This document shows, one piece after another, positions 1-8,414 of a stretch of 64,000 nucleotides of DNA. The stretch's first letter is position 1; every line of letters begins with the position of its first letter. The notes beneath the pieces are model-generated. The model had not been told where the DNA came from and did not search any database. It saw nothing but the letters and a program-made list of their open reading frames with translations. Position numbers and translations under genes: made by a program. Source of the DNA: JBGTSJ01 sp041940305 (lineage in GTDB: Bacteria; Planctomycetota; Planctomycetia; Planctomycetales; Planctomycetaceae); the NCBI GenBank assembly GCA_041940305.1, contig JBGTSJ010000017.1, forward strand, positions 62,001 to 126,000, in the 5' to 3' direction.

Positions 1-480
1 GCGCTGATCGGCAGGATTGACGATCCGGCTGTTGCAGTCGGCGCCGATGACAAGGGCGTACTTTGCATTGCCGGTCGCCACGAATTGAGCGGCCGTGATC
101 ATGGCGTACATGAAACCGGCGCACGCGGCGGCGGTGTCGAAGGCCGGGCAGTCGAGGCCGAGCTGGTCCTGCACCAGGCAGGCGGTCGACGGGCACTGGT
201 AGTCCGGCGTAAACGTCCCGACGACGAGCAGGTCGACCTCCTGCGGATCGACGTGCGCTGCCCGGATCGCGCGGCGGCCGGCCTCCACGGCCATGTCGCT
301 GGTCGCCATCCCGGAGGGACAATGGCGGCGCTCGAGGATCCCCGTCCGCTGCTCAATCCAGTTCGCGTCGAAGCCGAATCGCGCGTTCAGATCGGAATTC
401 GTGACGATCTGATCCGGCACGTACGATCCGCAGCCGATGACCTGCACTCCAAGCAGTGACGACGTTCTGCGAGTAAACAC
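1..480 (-). CDS. fabH: 3-oxoacyl-ACP synthase III (KAS III), 3' end cut by window edge
   Basis: Cytoplasmic condensing enzyme that joins an acyl-CoA primer to malonyl-ACP to start fatty-acid synthesis. The 160 visible codons stay open to the left edge, so the active-site His and Asn lie outside the window. Visible family signatures are an N-terminal GCGSYVP, WIEQRTGI near residue 41, the DLLVVGTFTPDYQCPSTA stretch near residue 83, and the nucleophile Cys120 in DTAAACAGF. The start is uncertain: GTG at 480 gives a short extension before the conserved VQVIGCGSYVP, and GTG at 447 would begin exactly there but has a purine run too close to it. It is transcribed leftward, away from the acyltransferase gene. 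A second KAS (FabF type) lies at 61043, far away. Confidence 0.9.
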   Translation of the reverse strand, partial: MFTRRTSSLLGVQVIGCGSYVPDQIVTNSDLNARFGFDANWIEQRTGILERRHCPSGMATSDMAVEAGRRAIRAAHVDPQEVDLLVVGTFTPDYQCPSTACLVQDQLGLDCPAFDTAAACAGFMYAMITAAQFVATGNAKYALVIGADCNSRIVNPADQR

Positions 481-526
481 GGTTCGACCATTACTGACGG
501 GGTCGAGGCTGAGGCTGGTGTCCGCT

Positions 527-769
527 TCAAGTGCGATTGCCAAACCGGCGCTCCCTGATCTGTTTCCGGGGGATCGCAATCTCGAACCAATCGGGGTGCG
601 GATCAGGACCGCGGGCGGCCTCCTTCACTCGCTTGATGCGTCGCAACCATGCGCTGCAGATTGCGTCGCGCAGGACACTGCCGGGGAGGAGTGACCTGGC
701 GTCAATCGACGTGACGGCAAAACCTGCGGAAGATTGCACCGGACGTTCGAGGGCCAAATCCCTGGCCAA
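527..769 (-). CDS. small hypothetical protein upstream of fabH
   Basis: An 80-codon open frame, not recognised as any family. It ends 46 bases before the proposed fabH start on the same strand. The C-terminal half is charged and compositionally protein-like (VKEAARGPDPHPDWFEIAIP followed by a basic tail), which is why it is listed. The N-terminal part is weak and there is no clear ribosome-binding site. Codon third positions are less GC-rich than in neighbouring genes. It could equally be chance. The rest of 481-1028 shows no convincing gene. Confidence 0.3.
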   Translation of the reverse strand: MARDLALERPVQSSAGFAVTSIDARSLLPGSVLRDAICSAWLRRIKRVKEAARGPDPHPDWFEIAIPRKQIRERRFGNRT

Positions 770-1028
770 ATCCGACCGATGGGGTGAGGAAGAACGTAAG
801 TTCTTCCGGGCTCTGGGATTTCGGATTCTAATGTCGGGCCAGCGACACTGCCAGTCCGAAGTGCATCAAATTCTACGCATGTCCAGCAAGTTTTCAGAGC
901 CTCCTCCCACGCCAATCACTCTCGCTCGACAGATCGGGCTCGAGATTTGACGATTGCGGAGAGACTGAGCCCGCAGCGGTCGCTTCCTCGTCGGCCCCTT
1001 GATGCACGACCGAACCGAATGGCCGGTG

Positions 1029-1997
1029 TCATGCCGCCCGCTTCTGCTTCCTCGGCGTGCCTCGGCGTGCCGACGCGTCGGCGGGGGCGGTCTTCCACCG
1101 GCGATGCACCCAGAAATACTGCTCGGGCGCGCGGCGGATGGACCGTTCCAGAGCCGCCGTATAACGCTGTGTGATGGCCTGCACGGTGTCCCGCGTGTAG
1201 CCGAAGTCCTGCGGGTCGATGACCTCCTCGCAGCCGATCTCGTAGCGCACCCACCGCGCCTCTTCGAGATCGTCCGGCAGGCGGATGCCGTAGCCCACGA
1301 CAAGCAGCGCGTCGTATTCCATCGCCATCAGCGCGATCGACTTGAACGTCGAAGCCGGCCGGCCGAAAAAGTCCACGAACACCCCGCGACGGCCTGCGTC
1401 CTGATCGCAAAGCAGTCCCAGGTTCCCCCCCGCCTGCAGCAGTTCGACCATCCCGTCCCAGCCGGTGTTCTTGTCGTACAGCCGATGACCCGTCTGCTGG
1501 CGGGACTCGAAGAACCAGTGATGCAGGTACGGGTTATCCAGCTTGCGGGCGACGATGCCCATCGGGAAGCCGAACATGCCGAACGTGGCCGTGCTCATCT
1601 CCCAGTTGCCGAAGTGCCCCCCCAGCACAAACACCGGACGCCCGGAGCACAGCGCCTTGAGCACCGGCTGCCGGTTGCGAAACACGATGACTTCGCGGCA
1701 GTTGGTGAGCGTCATCTTCCGGGGGAGTTGAATCACCTCGGCGACGAGCCGCACGAGGTGCACCCACATTCCCCTCACGACGGCATGCTTTTCCGCTTCC
1801 GACAACTCATCACCGAAGGCCCGGCTCACATTCTCGAACGCCACATTGTAGCGGGTCAGCTTGCGCAGCGGACGACTGACCAGCAGCGACGCTGCTGTCT
1901 CTGCCAGCCAGACCGTCTGCCGCACGGACAGAATCGTGAACACGCAGGCAAACAGCCGGAAGACGAAGTACTCGGCCAGATGACGGAAAGTACGCAC
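1029..1997 (-). CDS. LpxL/HtrB-type lysophospholipid or lipid A acyltransferase
   Basis: Predicted inner-membrane acyltransferase of the bacterial lipid A biosynthesis acyltransferase family, which moves fatty acyl chains onto lipid A precursors or related lipids. The HX4E catalytic motif is visible in LGGHFGNWEMS. LLCDQDAGRRGVFVDFFGRPAS follows, the second conserved block, and the C-terminal EQYFWVHRRWK is typical of the family. A hydrophobic N-terminal segment (EYFVFRLFACVFTILSV) would anchor it. I start at GTG 1997 (322 residues, normal family length). The frame stays open to 2243 but those extra 82 residues look non-coding and run toward the divergent gene at 2259. The C-terminus is basic. 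The true acyl acceptor cannot be told from sequence. Confidence 0.88.
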   Translation of the reverse strand: MRTFRHLAEYFVFRLFACVFTILSVRQTVWLAETAASLLVSRPLRKLTRYNVAFENVSRAFGDELSEAEKHAVVRGMWVHLVRLVAEVIQLPRKMTLTNCREVIVFRNRQPVLKALCSGRPVFVLGGHFGNWEMSTATFGMFGFPMGIVARKLDNPYLHHWFFESRQQTGHRLYDKNTGWDGMVELLQAGGNLGLLCDQDAGRRGVFVDFFGRPASTFKSIALMAMEYDALLVVGYGIRLPDDLEEARWVRYEIGCEEVIDPQDFGYTRDTVQAITQRYTAALERSIRRAPEQYFWVHRRWKTAPADASARRGTPRKQKRAA

Positions 1998-2258
1998 GGG
2001 CAGATGGCAGGTCTGGACACCGCAGGCTGGAACGTCAGGAACGATCGATTCGGGCGAAGTCTCCCGCGGGTTGCCCGCGCGGGTCAAGAGCGGTTTCGGC
2101 TGTTGTCGACCGGTGCGGCCGTTCGCAGTGCAAATCGCCCGTCCGGCGCTGAACCTCGTGGTCGCACGCGGTAAGATGGACCATCCAGCCCCGCAGCGCC
2201 TTCCCACAGTGGAACTGCATTCTCCACGCAGGCGAGCAGCCACGGTCCGACAGCAAGC

Positions 2259-5200
2259 ATGCCGAGCACGACCTGGTCAACACGAGTCGGCAGGATCTCC
2301 GGTCCCGCAGGATCGGTCACCACCGCCGTGGCCGTCGTCTTGTTGACATGCGCGGGACCAGTGGCATCCGGCGATCGGCCAGCTGCGGATGCCGGCGCCG
2401 TCCGCTTCGAGCGGGATGTACAACCGCTCCTGGCTTCCAAATGCGTGCATTGCCATGGCCCGGGGACGGCGGAGGCGGAATTGCGCCTCGACCATCCCGA
2501 CGTGGCCACTGGAGAGCTCGAATCTGGCAACCGGGCCATCGTCCCCGGCCGGCCCGATGCCAGTGAGCTGCTCCGTCGTGTCTCGGCAGACGAGTTTGAA
2601 CGCATGCCGCCGGAAGGCGAGCCGCTGGATGAGGAGCAGATCGCAACCCTCCGCGCGTGGATCGCGGCCGGCGCACCCTGGCCCGAACATTGGGCGTATC
2701 GGCCGCTCGACAAGCCGATTCTCCCCGAACTCGACGATGCAAAGCCCATTACGCCGGCCCGCGCGTGGCTGCGTTCGCCGATTGACCGCTTCCTGCTCCG
2801 CGGACTGACCGACGCCGGCCTGCAGCCGTCGAACGAAGCCGACCGCCGCACGCTGATCCGCCGGCTTACCTTCGACCTGCACGGACTTCCCCCGACGCCT
2901 GCGGAAATCGAGGCGTTCCTCACCGACGAATCTCCTGACGCCTACGAGCAGCTCGTGGACCGGCTTCTCGCCAGTCCCCGCTACGGCGAACGCTGGGCCC
3001 GGCGCTGGATGGACATCGTGCACTATGCGGACTCGCATGGATTCGAGCACGATGTCCCGCGCGACATCTGGCCCTATCGCGACTACCTGGTCGATTCGTT
3101 CAATCTCGACCGGCCGTATGCGGAGTTTGTCCGCCAGCAGATCGCGGGCGACGCGCTGTATCCGGGAGACGCCGCCGCGCTGGAAGCCACCGGCTTTCTC
3201 GCGACCGGCCCCTGGGACCTCAGCGCCCAGCAGGCCGGCAACGCCGACTCCATCGATCGCATCATCTCCCAGTACCAGGACCGCGACGACGTCGTCTCGA
3301 CAGTGATCTCTACGTTCGTCAGCAGCACCGCCCACTGTGCGCGCTGCCACGACCATAAGTTCGACCCGATCTCCCAGCAGGATTACTACGCTCTCCAGGC
3401 CGTCTTCGCCGGCATCGACAAGGCGCATCGCCCCTACGATCCGGACCCCGCTATTGCGCTCCAGCGGCGCGAACTGGAAACGCGGCTCGCCGATATCCGC
3501 CGGATGCGCGAGTCAGCCGATATTGCCCTGCTCTCGCCGGAGATGCAGGTCGAAGCAGCCCTCTTCGAACAAGCGATCCGCGAGTCCCGCCCCGAGTGGC
3601 GGCTGCTCAACATCGCCGACGCCCGTTCGGCCAACGGGTCCGAACTCATCGCACAGGACGACGGCTCGCTGCTGGCCTCCGGTGAGCGCCCCGAACGGGA
3701 CACGTATTCGGTCGTCGTCCATTCGCAAATGCCCCTCATCACGGCGTTCCGCATCGAACTGCTCACCGACGACAGCCTGCCCCATCAGGGGCCGGGCCGG
3801 CAGGAGAACGGCAACCTGCACCTGAACGAACTGCTGGTCACCGCCGCCCCCCTCGACGACCCGGCCGCGGTTCAGTCGGTCCCGCTGATTAATCCGCTCG
3901 CCGACTTCAATCAGGAGGGCTGGTCGGTTGATCGTGCGCTCGACGGCAACGCCGCCACAGCCTGGGGCATCTATCCGCAGGTGGGCCGGCCGCACGCCGC
4001 CGTGTTCCAACTCGCCGAACCACTCAAGGCGGACTCCACGCTCGTCCTCACGTTCGAACTGCAGCAGACTCACGGCCAGGGGCATTTGATCGGCAGGTTC
4101 CGATTGTCGGCCGCAGCCCACGCGCCCCCTTTCTCGGTCGACTCCGCGTCGATGCCGGCTGACGTCGCCGCGGCGATCGAGATCGAGCCCGCTGCCCGAA
4201 CTCCCGAGCAGACCATGCTCGTCACCGGCTACGTGCTGGAGCAGGGACTTCAATCCCGGCTGCAGTCGCTTCCGCCTCAGCAGATGCTCTACTGCGGCAC
4301 CAACCAGTTCGAGGGAAAGGGGGGATTCCAGCCCGCCGCCTCCCCCCGCTCCGTCCATCTGCTGATTCGGGGCGACGTCGGCAATCCGGGGCCGGTCGCC
4401 GAGCCCGCCACGCTGCAACTTCTGGAAGCGCTGCCCGGAACCTTCTCACTGCCCGACCCCGACGACGAAGCGGCCCGCCGTGCCGCACTCGCCGAATGGC
4501 TCGTCGATCCCCACAACGTGCTGACGTGGCGTTCGATCGTGAACCGCGTCTGGCAGTTCCGCTTCGGGAGCGGCCTCGTCGATACCCCCAACGACTTCGG
4601 CCGCATGGGCTCAGCCCCGACGCACCCGGAACTGCTCGATTGGCTGGCCATCACGTTTCGCGATGGCGGCGGATCAATCAAGTCTCTTGACCGGATGCTC
4701 GTCACCACCGCCGCCTATCGGCAGTCTTCGCAAGCCGACCCCCTCGCATCGCTCGTCGATGCCGACAACCGGCTGCTCTGGCGAATGAACCGTCGTCGGC
4801 TCGATGGCGAGTCCGTCCGCGACTCCGTGCTGCACATCGCAGACCGGCTCGACTCCGGGATGGGCGGCCCCCCGGTGAAGCACTTTATCGAGACCCGCAC
4901 CTTCGGCCTCCGCGCCGAAGCCGACTATCAGAACTTCGACGTCGACGATCCCGCCCAGCAGCGCCGCAGCGTTTACCGTTTTATCTATCGCACTTTCCCC
5001 GACCCGTTCCTGTCGGCCCTAGACTGCCCCGACGGCACCCAGCTCACTCCGGAACGCAACGTCTCGGTGACTTCACTTCAGGCGCTGGCAACGCTCAACG
5101 ACAAGTTCGTCATCCGGCAATGTGAACATCTCGCCGCCCGGCTGAGCGGCCTGCATCCGGACCTGCCGTCACAGGTCGACGCCGCATTCCAGTTGATTCT

Positions 5201-5318
5201 CAGCCGATCCCCCGAACCGCAGGAGCAAGCCCTGGTCACCGCCTACGCCGACCGGCATGGCCTCGCCAACGCCTGCCGCTTCCTGCTGAACACCAACGAA
5301 TTCATGTTTATCGACTGA
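2259..5318 (+). CDS. PSD1-type protein: planctomycete cytochrome C domain plus DUF1549 and DUF1553
   Basis: Exported protein of 1019 residues from a family greatly expanded in planctomycetes. After a hydrophobic signal (AVAVVLLTCAGPVASG, residues 22-38) comes a cytochrome-like domain with haem-binding CVHCH at residues 62-66, then DUF1549 (SPIDRFLLRGL through GERWARRWMDIVHYADSHG) and a second CARCHDHKFDP motif near residue 360. A middle region with LDGNAATAW resembles a discoidin-like carbohydrate-binding fold. DUF1553 occupies the last 300 residues (NRVWQFRFGSGLVDTPNDFG). The two haem motifs suggest redox work outside the cytoplasm, but the substrate is unknown. A DUF1501 gene follows on the same strand 210 bases downstream, the usual pairing. 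No strong ribosome-binding site precedes the ATG. Confidence 0.92.
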   Translation: MPSTTWSTRVGRISGPAGSVTTAVAVVLLTCAGPVASGDRPAADAGAVRFERDVQPLLASKCVHCHGPGTAEAELRLDHPDVATGELESGNRAIVPGRPDASELLRRVSADEFERMPPEGEPLDEEQIATLRAWIAAGAPWPEHWAYRPLDKPILPELDDAKPITPARAWLRSPIDRFLLRGLTDAGLQPSNEADRRTLIRRLTFDLHGLPPTPAEIEAFLTDESPDAYEQLVDRLLASPRYGERWARRWMDIVHYADSHGFEHDVPRDIWPYRDYLVDSFNLDRPYAEFVRQQIAGDALYPGDAAALEATGFLATGPWDLSAQQAGNADSIDRIISQYQDRDDVVSTVISTFVSSTAHCARCHDHKFDPISQQDYYALQAVFAGIDKAHRPYDPDPAIALQRRELETRLADIRRMRESADIALLSPEMQVEAALFEQAIRESRPEWRLLNIADARSANGSELIAQDDGSLLASGERPERDTYSVVVHSQMPLITAFRIELLTDDSLPHQGPGRQENGNLHLNELLVTAAPLDDPAAVQSVPLINPLADFNQEGWSVDRALDGNAATAWGIYPQVGRPHAAVFQLAEPLKADSTLVLTFELQQTHGQGHLIGRFRLSAAAHAPPFSVDSASMPADVAAAIEIEPAARTPEQTMLVTGYVLEQGLQSRLQSLPPQQMLYCGTNQFEGKGGFQPAASPRSVHLLIRGDVGNPGPVAEPATLQLLEALPGTFSLPDPDDEAARRAALAEWLVDPHNVLTWRSIVNRVWQFRFGSGLVDTPNDFGRMGSAPTHPELLDWLAITFRDGGGSIKSLDRMLVTTAAYRQSSQADPLASLVDADNRLLWRMNRRRLDGESVRDSVLHIADRLDSGMGGPPVKHFIETRTFGLRAEADYQNFDVDDPAQQRRSVYRFIYRTFPDPFLSALDCPDGTQLTPERNVSVTSLQALATLNDKFVIRQCEHLAARLSGLHPDLPSQVDAAFQLILSRSPEPQEQALVTAYADRHGLANACRFLLNTNEFMFID

Positions 5319-5350
5319 CGAAAGTCAGCAACAAGATGAGGGAGGTCACC

Positions 5351-5488
5351 ACGGAAGGCACGGAAACAAAGTGATGAACCGCGAAAGGCGCGAACAGTAG
5401 CGAGAAGGACATGGCGATCGCCTTGCTCCAACTTTCGCGTCTTTCGCCAGTTTCGCGGTTCTCTTCTGCATTTCCGTCACTTCCGCGT
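5351..5488. repeat. long imperfect inverted repeat between PSD1 and DUF1501 genes
   Basis: The inner arms gaaccgcgaaa (5376-5386) and tttcgcggttc (5451-5461) are perfect reverse complements. Flanking purine-rich acggaaggcacggaaa (5351-5366) is mirrored imperfectly by tttccgtcacttccgcgt (5471-5488). The RNA would fold into a long hairpin. It may act as a processing or attenuation site between two co-directional genes, or be a mobile palindromic repeat. Confidence 0.7.
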
Positions 5489-5528
5489 GTTCCGCGGTTC
5501 TCAACAGGTTCTCACAGCACTCCCGGTC

Positions 5529-6962
5529 ATGGAAACGCCTCACGATCCCCGATTGTCGCACCGCCGTGACTGGCTGCTCCGCACCGGCGCCGGTTTCGGC
5601 GGCATCGCGTTGGCGAACCTGCTGGCGGCCGAACGCGTGCTGGCCGATGAGCCGCGCCCCGACTTCAATGGCGGACTGCATCATCCAGCCAGGGTCAAAC
5701 GCATCGTTCAGCTCTTCATGAACGGCGGCGTCAGCCAGATCGATACGTTCGACTACAAGCCGGAGCTCGAAAAGCGGCACGGCGAGAACGTCGACTTCGG
5801 CCTCAAAGCGGCCGCGACAAGCACTCCCGGCGCAGTGATGAAGTCCCCTTTCGCCTTCCGGCAGCATGGCGAATGCGACCGCTGGGTGAGCGACGTGCTC
5901 CCCCACATGGCCGAATGCGTCGATGACCTCGCCTTCCTCATGGCGATGGCCTCAAAGACCAACGTCCACGGCCCCGCCAGCTACATGCAGAACACCGGCT
6001 TCGTCACCCCGGGCTTCCCCTGCATGGGCGCCTGGATCTCCTACGGCCTGGGCAGCCTCAGCGACGATCTGCCCAGTTTCGTCGTCCTTCCCGACCCCCG
6101 CGGCCTTCCGTACAACGGGCAGGGAAACTTCTCGCAGGGATTCCTCCCCGCATCCACGCAGGGCACGCTCATCGATCCGAACGCCCCCGTGCCGATCGCG
6201 AACCTGAGGCCGCCGGAAGACGCAACAAGGCTCACCCCTGCCAGCGAAGCCGACGGACTCGAACTCCTGCAGACGCTCAACCGGCGGCATCGACAGGACC
6301 ACCCCGACGACTCGCGCCTGACGGCTCGCATCGAATCCTTCGAACTCGCTGCCCGGATGCAGCTCAGCGCGCCGCGCGTCCTCGATCTCTCCGCAGAAAC
6401 TGAGGCCACGGTGGAAGACTACGGCCTCAACGACGAATCCACCGCCGGATTCGGCCGCAACTGTCTCATCGCCCGCCGCATGCTCGAACAGGGGGTGCGC
6501 TTCGTGCAAGTCTGGAGCGGCATGGACGGCTCCGCCAACAACTGGGACAACCACAGCGACATCCCCGGGCAGCTGCCCGACATCGCCCGCTCCGTCGATC
6601 GCCCCATCGCCGCGCTGCTGCGCGATCTCAAGCAGCGCGGCATGTTCGAGGACACGCTCGTCGTCTGGACCACCGAGTTCGGCCGCATGCCCTTCACCCA
6701 GGGGGCGACCGGACGCGATCACAACGGCGGCACATTCGTCACCTGGCTCGCCGGTGCGGGCATCCAGGCCGGCTCAATTCATGGCGTCAGCGACGAGTTT
6801 GGCTTCAAGGGGGCCGACGACGTCACCTACTGCTACGATCTGCACGCCACGATCCTTCACCTTCTGGGAATCGACCACAAGCGCCTCACCGTCCGCCACA
6901 ACGGCATCGACCGCCGACTCACCGACGTCCACGGCCACGTCATCCAAGACATCCTCGCCTGA
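5529..6962 (+). CDS. DUF1501 family exported protein
   Basis: Protein of 477 residues of the DUF1501 family, sulfatase-like in fold, usually encoded beside DUF1549/DUF1553 proteins in planctomycetes. The N-terminus carries a twin-arginine-like leader (SHRRDWLLRTGAGFGGIALANLL), implying export of a folded protein. Family signatures are LFMNGGVSQIDTFDYKPEL, the GRNCLIARRMLEQGVRFVQVW block, DNHSDIPGQ, VVWTTEFGRMPFTQG and GRDHNGGTF, whose Asp/His residues resemble the metal ligands of alkaline phosphatase-type enzymes. The start at 5529 is chosen because it places the RR motif 11 residues in; an upstream ATG at 5487 would lengthen the leader and lies in repeat DNA. Substrate unknown; partnership with the upstream protein is inferred from pairing. 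Confidence 0.92.
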   Translation: METPHDPRLSHRRDWLLRTGAGFGGIALANLLAAERVLADEPRPDFNGGLHHPARVKRIVQLFMNGGVSQIDTFDYKPELEKRHGENVDFGLKAAATSTPGAVMKSPFAFRQHGECDRWVSDVLPHMAECVDDLAFLMAMASKTNVHGPASYMQNTGFVTPGFPCMGAWISYGLGSLSDDLPSFVVLPDPRGLPYNGQGNFSQGFLPASTQGTLIDPNAPVPIANLRPPEDATRLTPASEADGLELLQTLNRRHRQDHPDDSRLTARIESFELAARMQLSAPRVLDLSAETEATVEDYGLNDESTAGFGRNCLIARRMLEQGVRFVQVWSGMDGSANNWDNHSDIPGQLPDIARSVDRPIAALLRDLKQRGMFEDTLVVWTTEFGRMPFTQGATGRDHNGGTFVTWLAGAGIQAGSIHGVSDEFGFKGADDVTYCYDLHATILHLLGIDHKRLTVRHNGIDRRLTDVHGHVIQDILA

Positions 6963-6998
6963 CACGCTCTCCCCGCGATTGGGTCGACAAACCTCAGG

Positions 6999-7319
6999 TC
7001 AATCTCCCCAGTGCCGGCGCGCATCGGTTGCTGACGACATTGGCATCTCGCACAACTCGACGGTTCCTCCGTGAAGCACCACGGGATGACTCCTGAGCAG
7101 GTTCAGCAGGGCAGCATGTTCGTCGGCGTCGAATCGCATGAAGCCCGCGACATAGTCTGACGACGAAGCCGAACCTCTGTCGCCGATTAACTCGCGAGAT
7201 CCGAGCTCGCTTCCACCGCGAAACATGCCGCTTGCCTCGGCAAGAGAGAAGAAAGTCGTCCACTCGTCCTGCGTCGGGGGCGACTTCGCATCTCCATGAA
7301 TCAGGAGGAGGTATTGCAA
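6999..7319 (-). CDS. YCII-related domain protein
   Basis: A 106-residue cytoplasmic protein with the ferredoxin-like YCII fold. It opens with the characteristic MQYLLLIHGD strand and ends with the HPVVLHGGTVELCEMP block typical of YCII/DGPF proteins, often encoded beside ECF sigma factors. No sigma factor is present here. The central part lacks the usual WxxY region and is short, but the length matches the family. Function is unknown; family members are thought to be small enzymes or sensors. It is convergent with the DUF1501 gene (36 bases apart). Confidence 0.75.
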   Translation of the reverse strand: MQYLLLIHGDAKSPPTQDEWTTFFSLAEASGMFRGGSELGSRELIGDRGSASSSDYVAGFMRFDADEHAALLNLLRSHPVVLHGGTVELCEMPMSSATDARRHWGD

Positions 7320-7418
7320 ACGTCATTCCTGGTGAGTGGTCTCGCTACGACTGAACCGCCGAACCGCCTGCCTCCTCTCAGTCAAAGCGGCCAATGCGAA
7401 ACCGACCGCTCTCGTGCA

Positions 7419-7994
7419 TCAATGGGTTCCAGCATTCGATTGACTGATGATGTCAGCCTCCGTGAATGTTGAATCGACCCTCCCATTCAGCTCTTTGAAG
7501 AGCCAACGAAGCGGTTCACGACTTTTTCCGTCGGTGCATCCGTCGATGATGTTAAACGCAAGGAACAGATTCCAGTCGCTGATGTTGTCAATTAAGGCGT
7601 CCATCCGCCGTTGATTGCATCTTCCTTTCGATTGAGCCTGACGCCACAAGGCAAATGGCTCATCGTGATACTGAACCATCGCCAATAGATCTTCATCGGG
7701 ACAGAACTCCGCGAGAAAGGACCGAGCCAGCGAAGCATGACTTGCGGGATCGGTGATTGCGACACCGGGTCTGGATTCGGCCTTGAACAAGTCATGCGTA
7801 TGAACCAGTAGCCGGAGCTTCCAGCGATCGATGTCGCTCAGTTTCGGCGCGAGCGCATCAATGTTCGGCTCGATCTCCGCGATGTGTGCTCGAACCGTTC
7901 CCTCAGGATGACCGGGACGAGGTTCGCCCCAGTCCAGGTTCCGTCGGTAGCGCTCATCCGCAATCACGGATCCGAATGCAGTTTCGTAGTCCAT
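7419..7994 (-). CDS. HD-domain phosphohydrolase-like protein
   Basis: A 191-residue soluble protein with a recognisable set of HD metal ligands: His in EGTVRAHIAE, the HD doublet in LLVHTHDLFK, His in ASHASLARSFL, and YHDE further on. This is the H..HD..H..D pattern of metal-dependent phosphohydrolases acting on nucleotides or similar. The substrate is not predictable. The frame is open up to the tRNA gene at 8250-8333, but the residues upstream of 8084 come from tRNA and spacer sequence. I start at ATG 7994 (MDYETAFG), where the conserved part begins. ATG 8084 would add a 30-residue helical extension and cannot be excluded. Confidence 0.7.
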   Translation of the reverse strand: MDYETAFGSVIADERYRRNLDWGEPRPGHPEGTVRAHIAEIEPNIDALAPKLSDIDRWKLRLLVHTHDLFKAESRPGVAITDPASHASLARSFLAEFCPDEDLLAMVQYHDEPFALWRQAQSKGRCNQRRMDALIDNISDWNLFLAFNIIDGCTDGKSREPLRWLFKELNGRVDSTFTEADIISQSNAGTH

Positions 7995-8249
7995 GACCTG
8001 AAGCGCCTCGTGGTCATCTGGGCCGACTGAGCGCACCAGCCGATCGGACGCCGCAAGCCATGATCTCAAAGAACGCCCGCTCATCGTGTCCGGTGCAGCG
8101 CCTGGCACCGGCGATCGGCCCGCTCCGGCGGGATGTCGTGGAGAGAGAGCCAGAATTGCGCCGCCGGCGCCGGCGCTAGCGAACACCACCAGATGGCCAC
8201 ACCCGTCAGTGTGATGCTGACCGATGGTGTTGTAAGTCGATGCAAGCAG

Positions 8250-8333
8250 TGCCGAAGGTGGGACTCGAACCCACACGTCCTTTACGGACACAGGATTTTG
8301 AATCCAGCGCGTCTGCCATTCCGCCACTTCGGC
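8250..8333 (-). tRNA. tRNA-Leu (anticodon CAA)
   Basis: On the minus strand the sequence starts GCCGAAGTGGCGG and ends with the pairing CTTCGGC plus discriminator A. It has a GGTTCGAGTCCC T-arm, a long variable arm typical of leucine tRNAs (TGTCCGTAAAGGACG), and an anticodon loop TTCAAAA giving CAA. The CCA tail is not encoded. The anticodon stem CTGGA/TCCTG has one T-T mismatch. Confidence 0.95.
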
Positions 8334-8414
8334 TGTGTGCGAGGTCCGTGCGGAGCGAGTCTAACAGGTCGTCGGACGCACGCAAATGAGCGCCGATTCG
8401 CGTCCAATCGGCAC

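Noticed and set aside
999..2174. 391-codon plus-strand open frame
   Set aside because: Antisense to the LpxL-like acyltransferase, which carries the HX4E motif.
7995..8327. N-terminal part of a 302-codon frame starting MAEWQTRW over the HD-domain gene
   Set aside because: The first residues are a translation of the tRNA-Leu gene and its spacer; the conserved protein begins near 7994.
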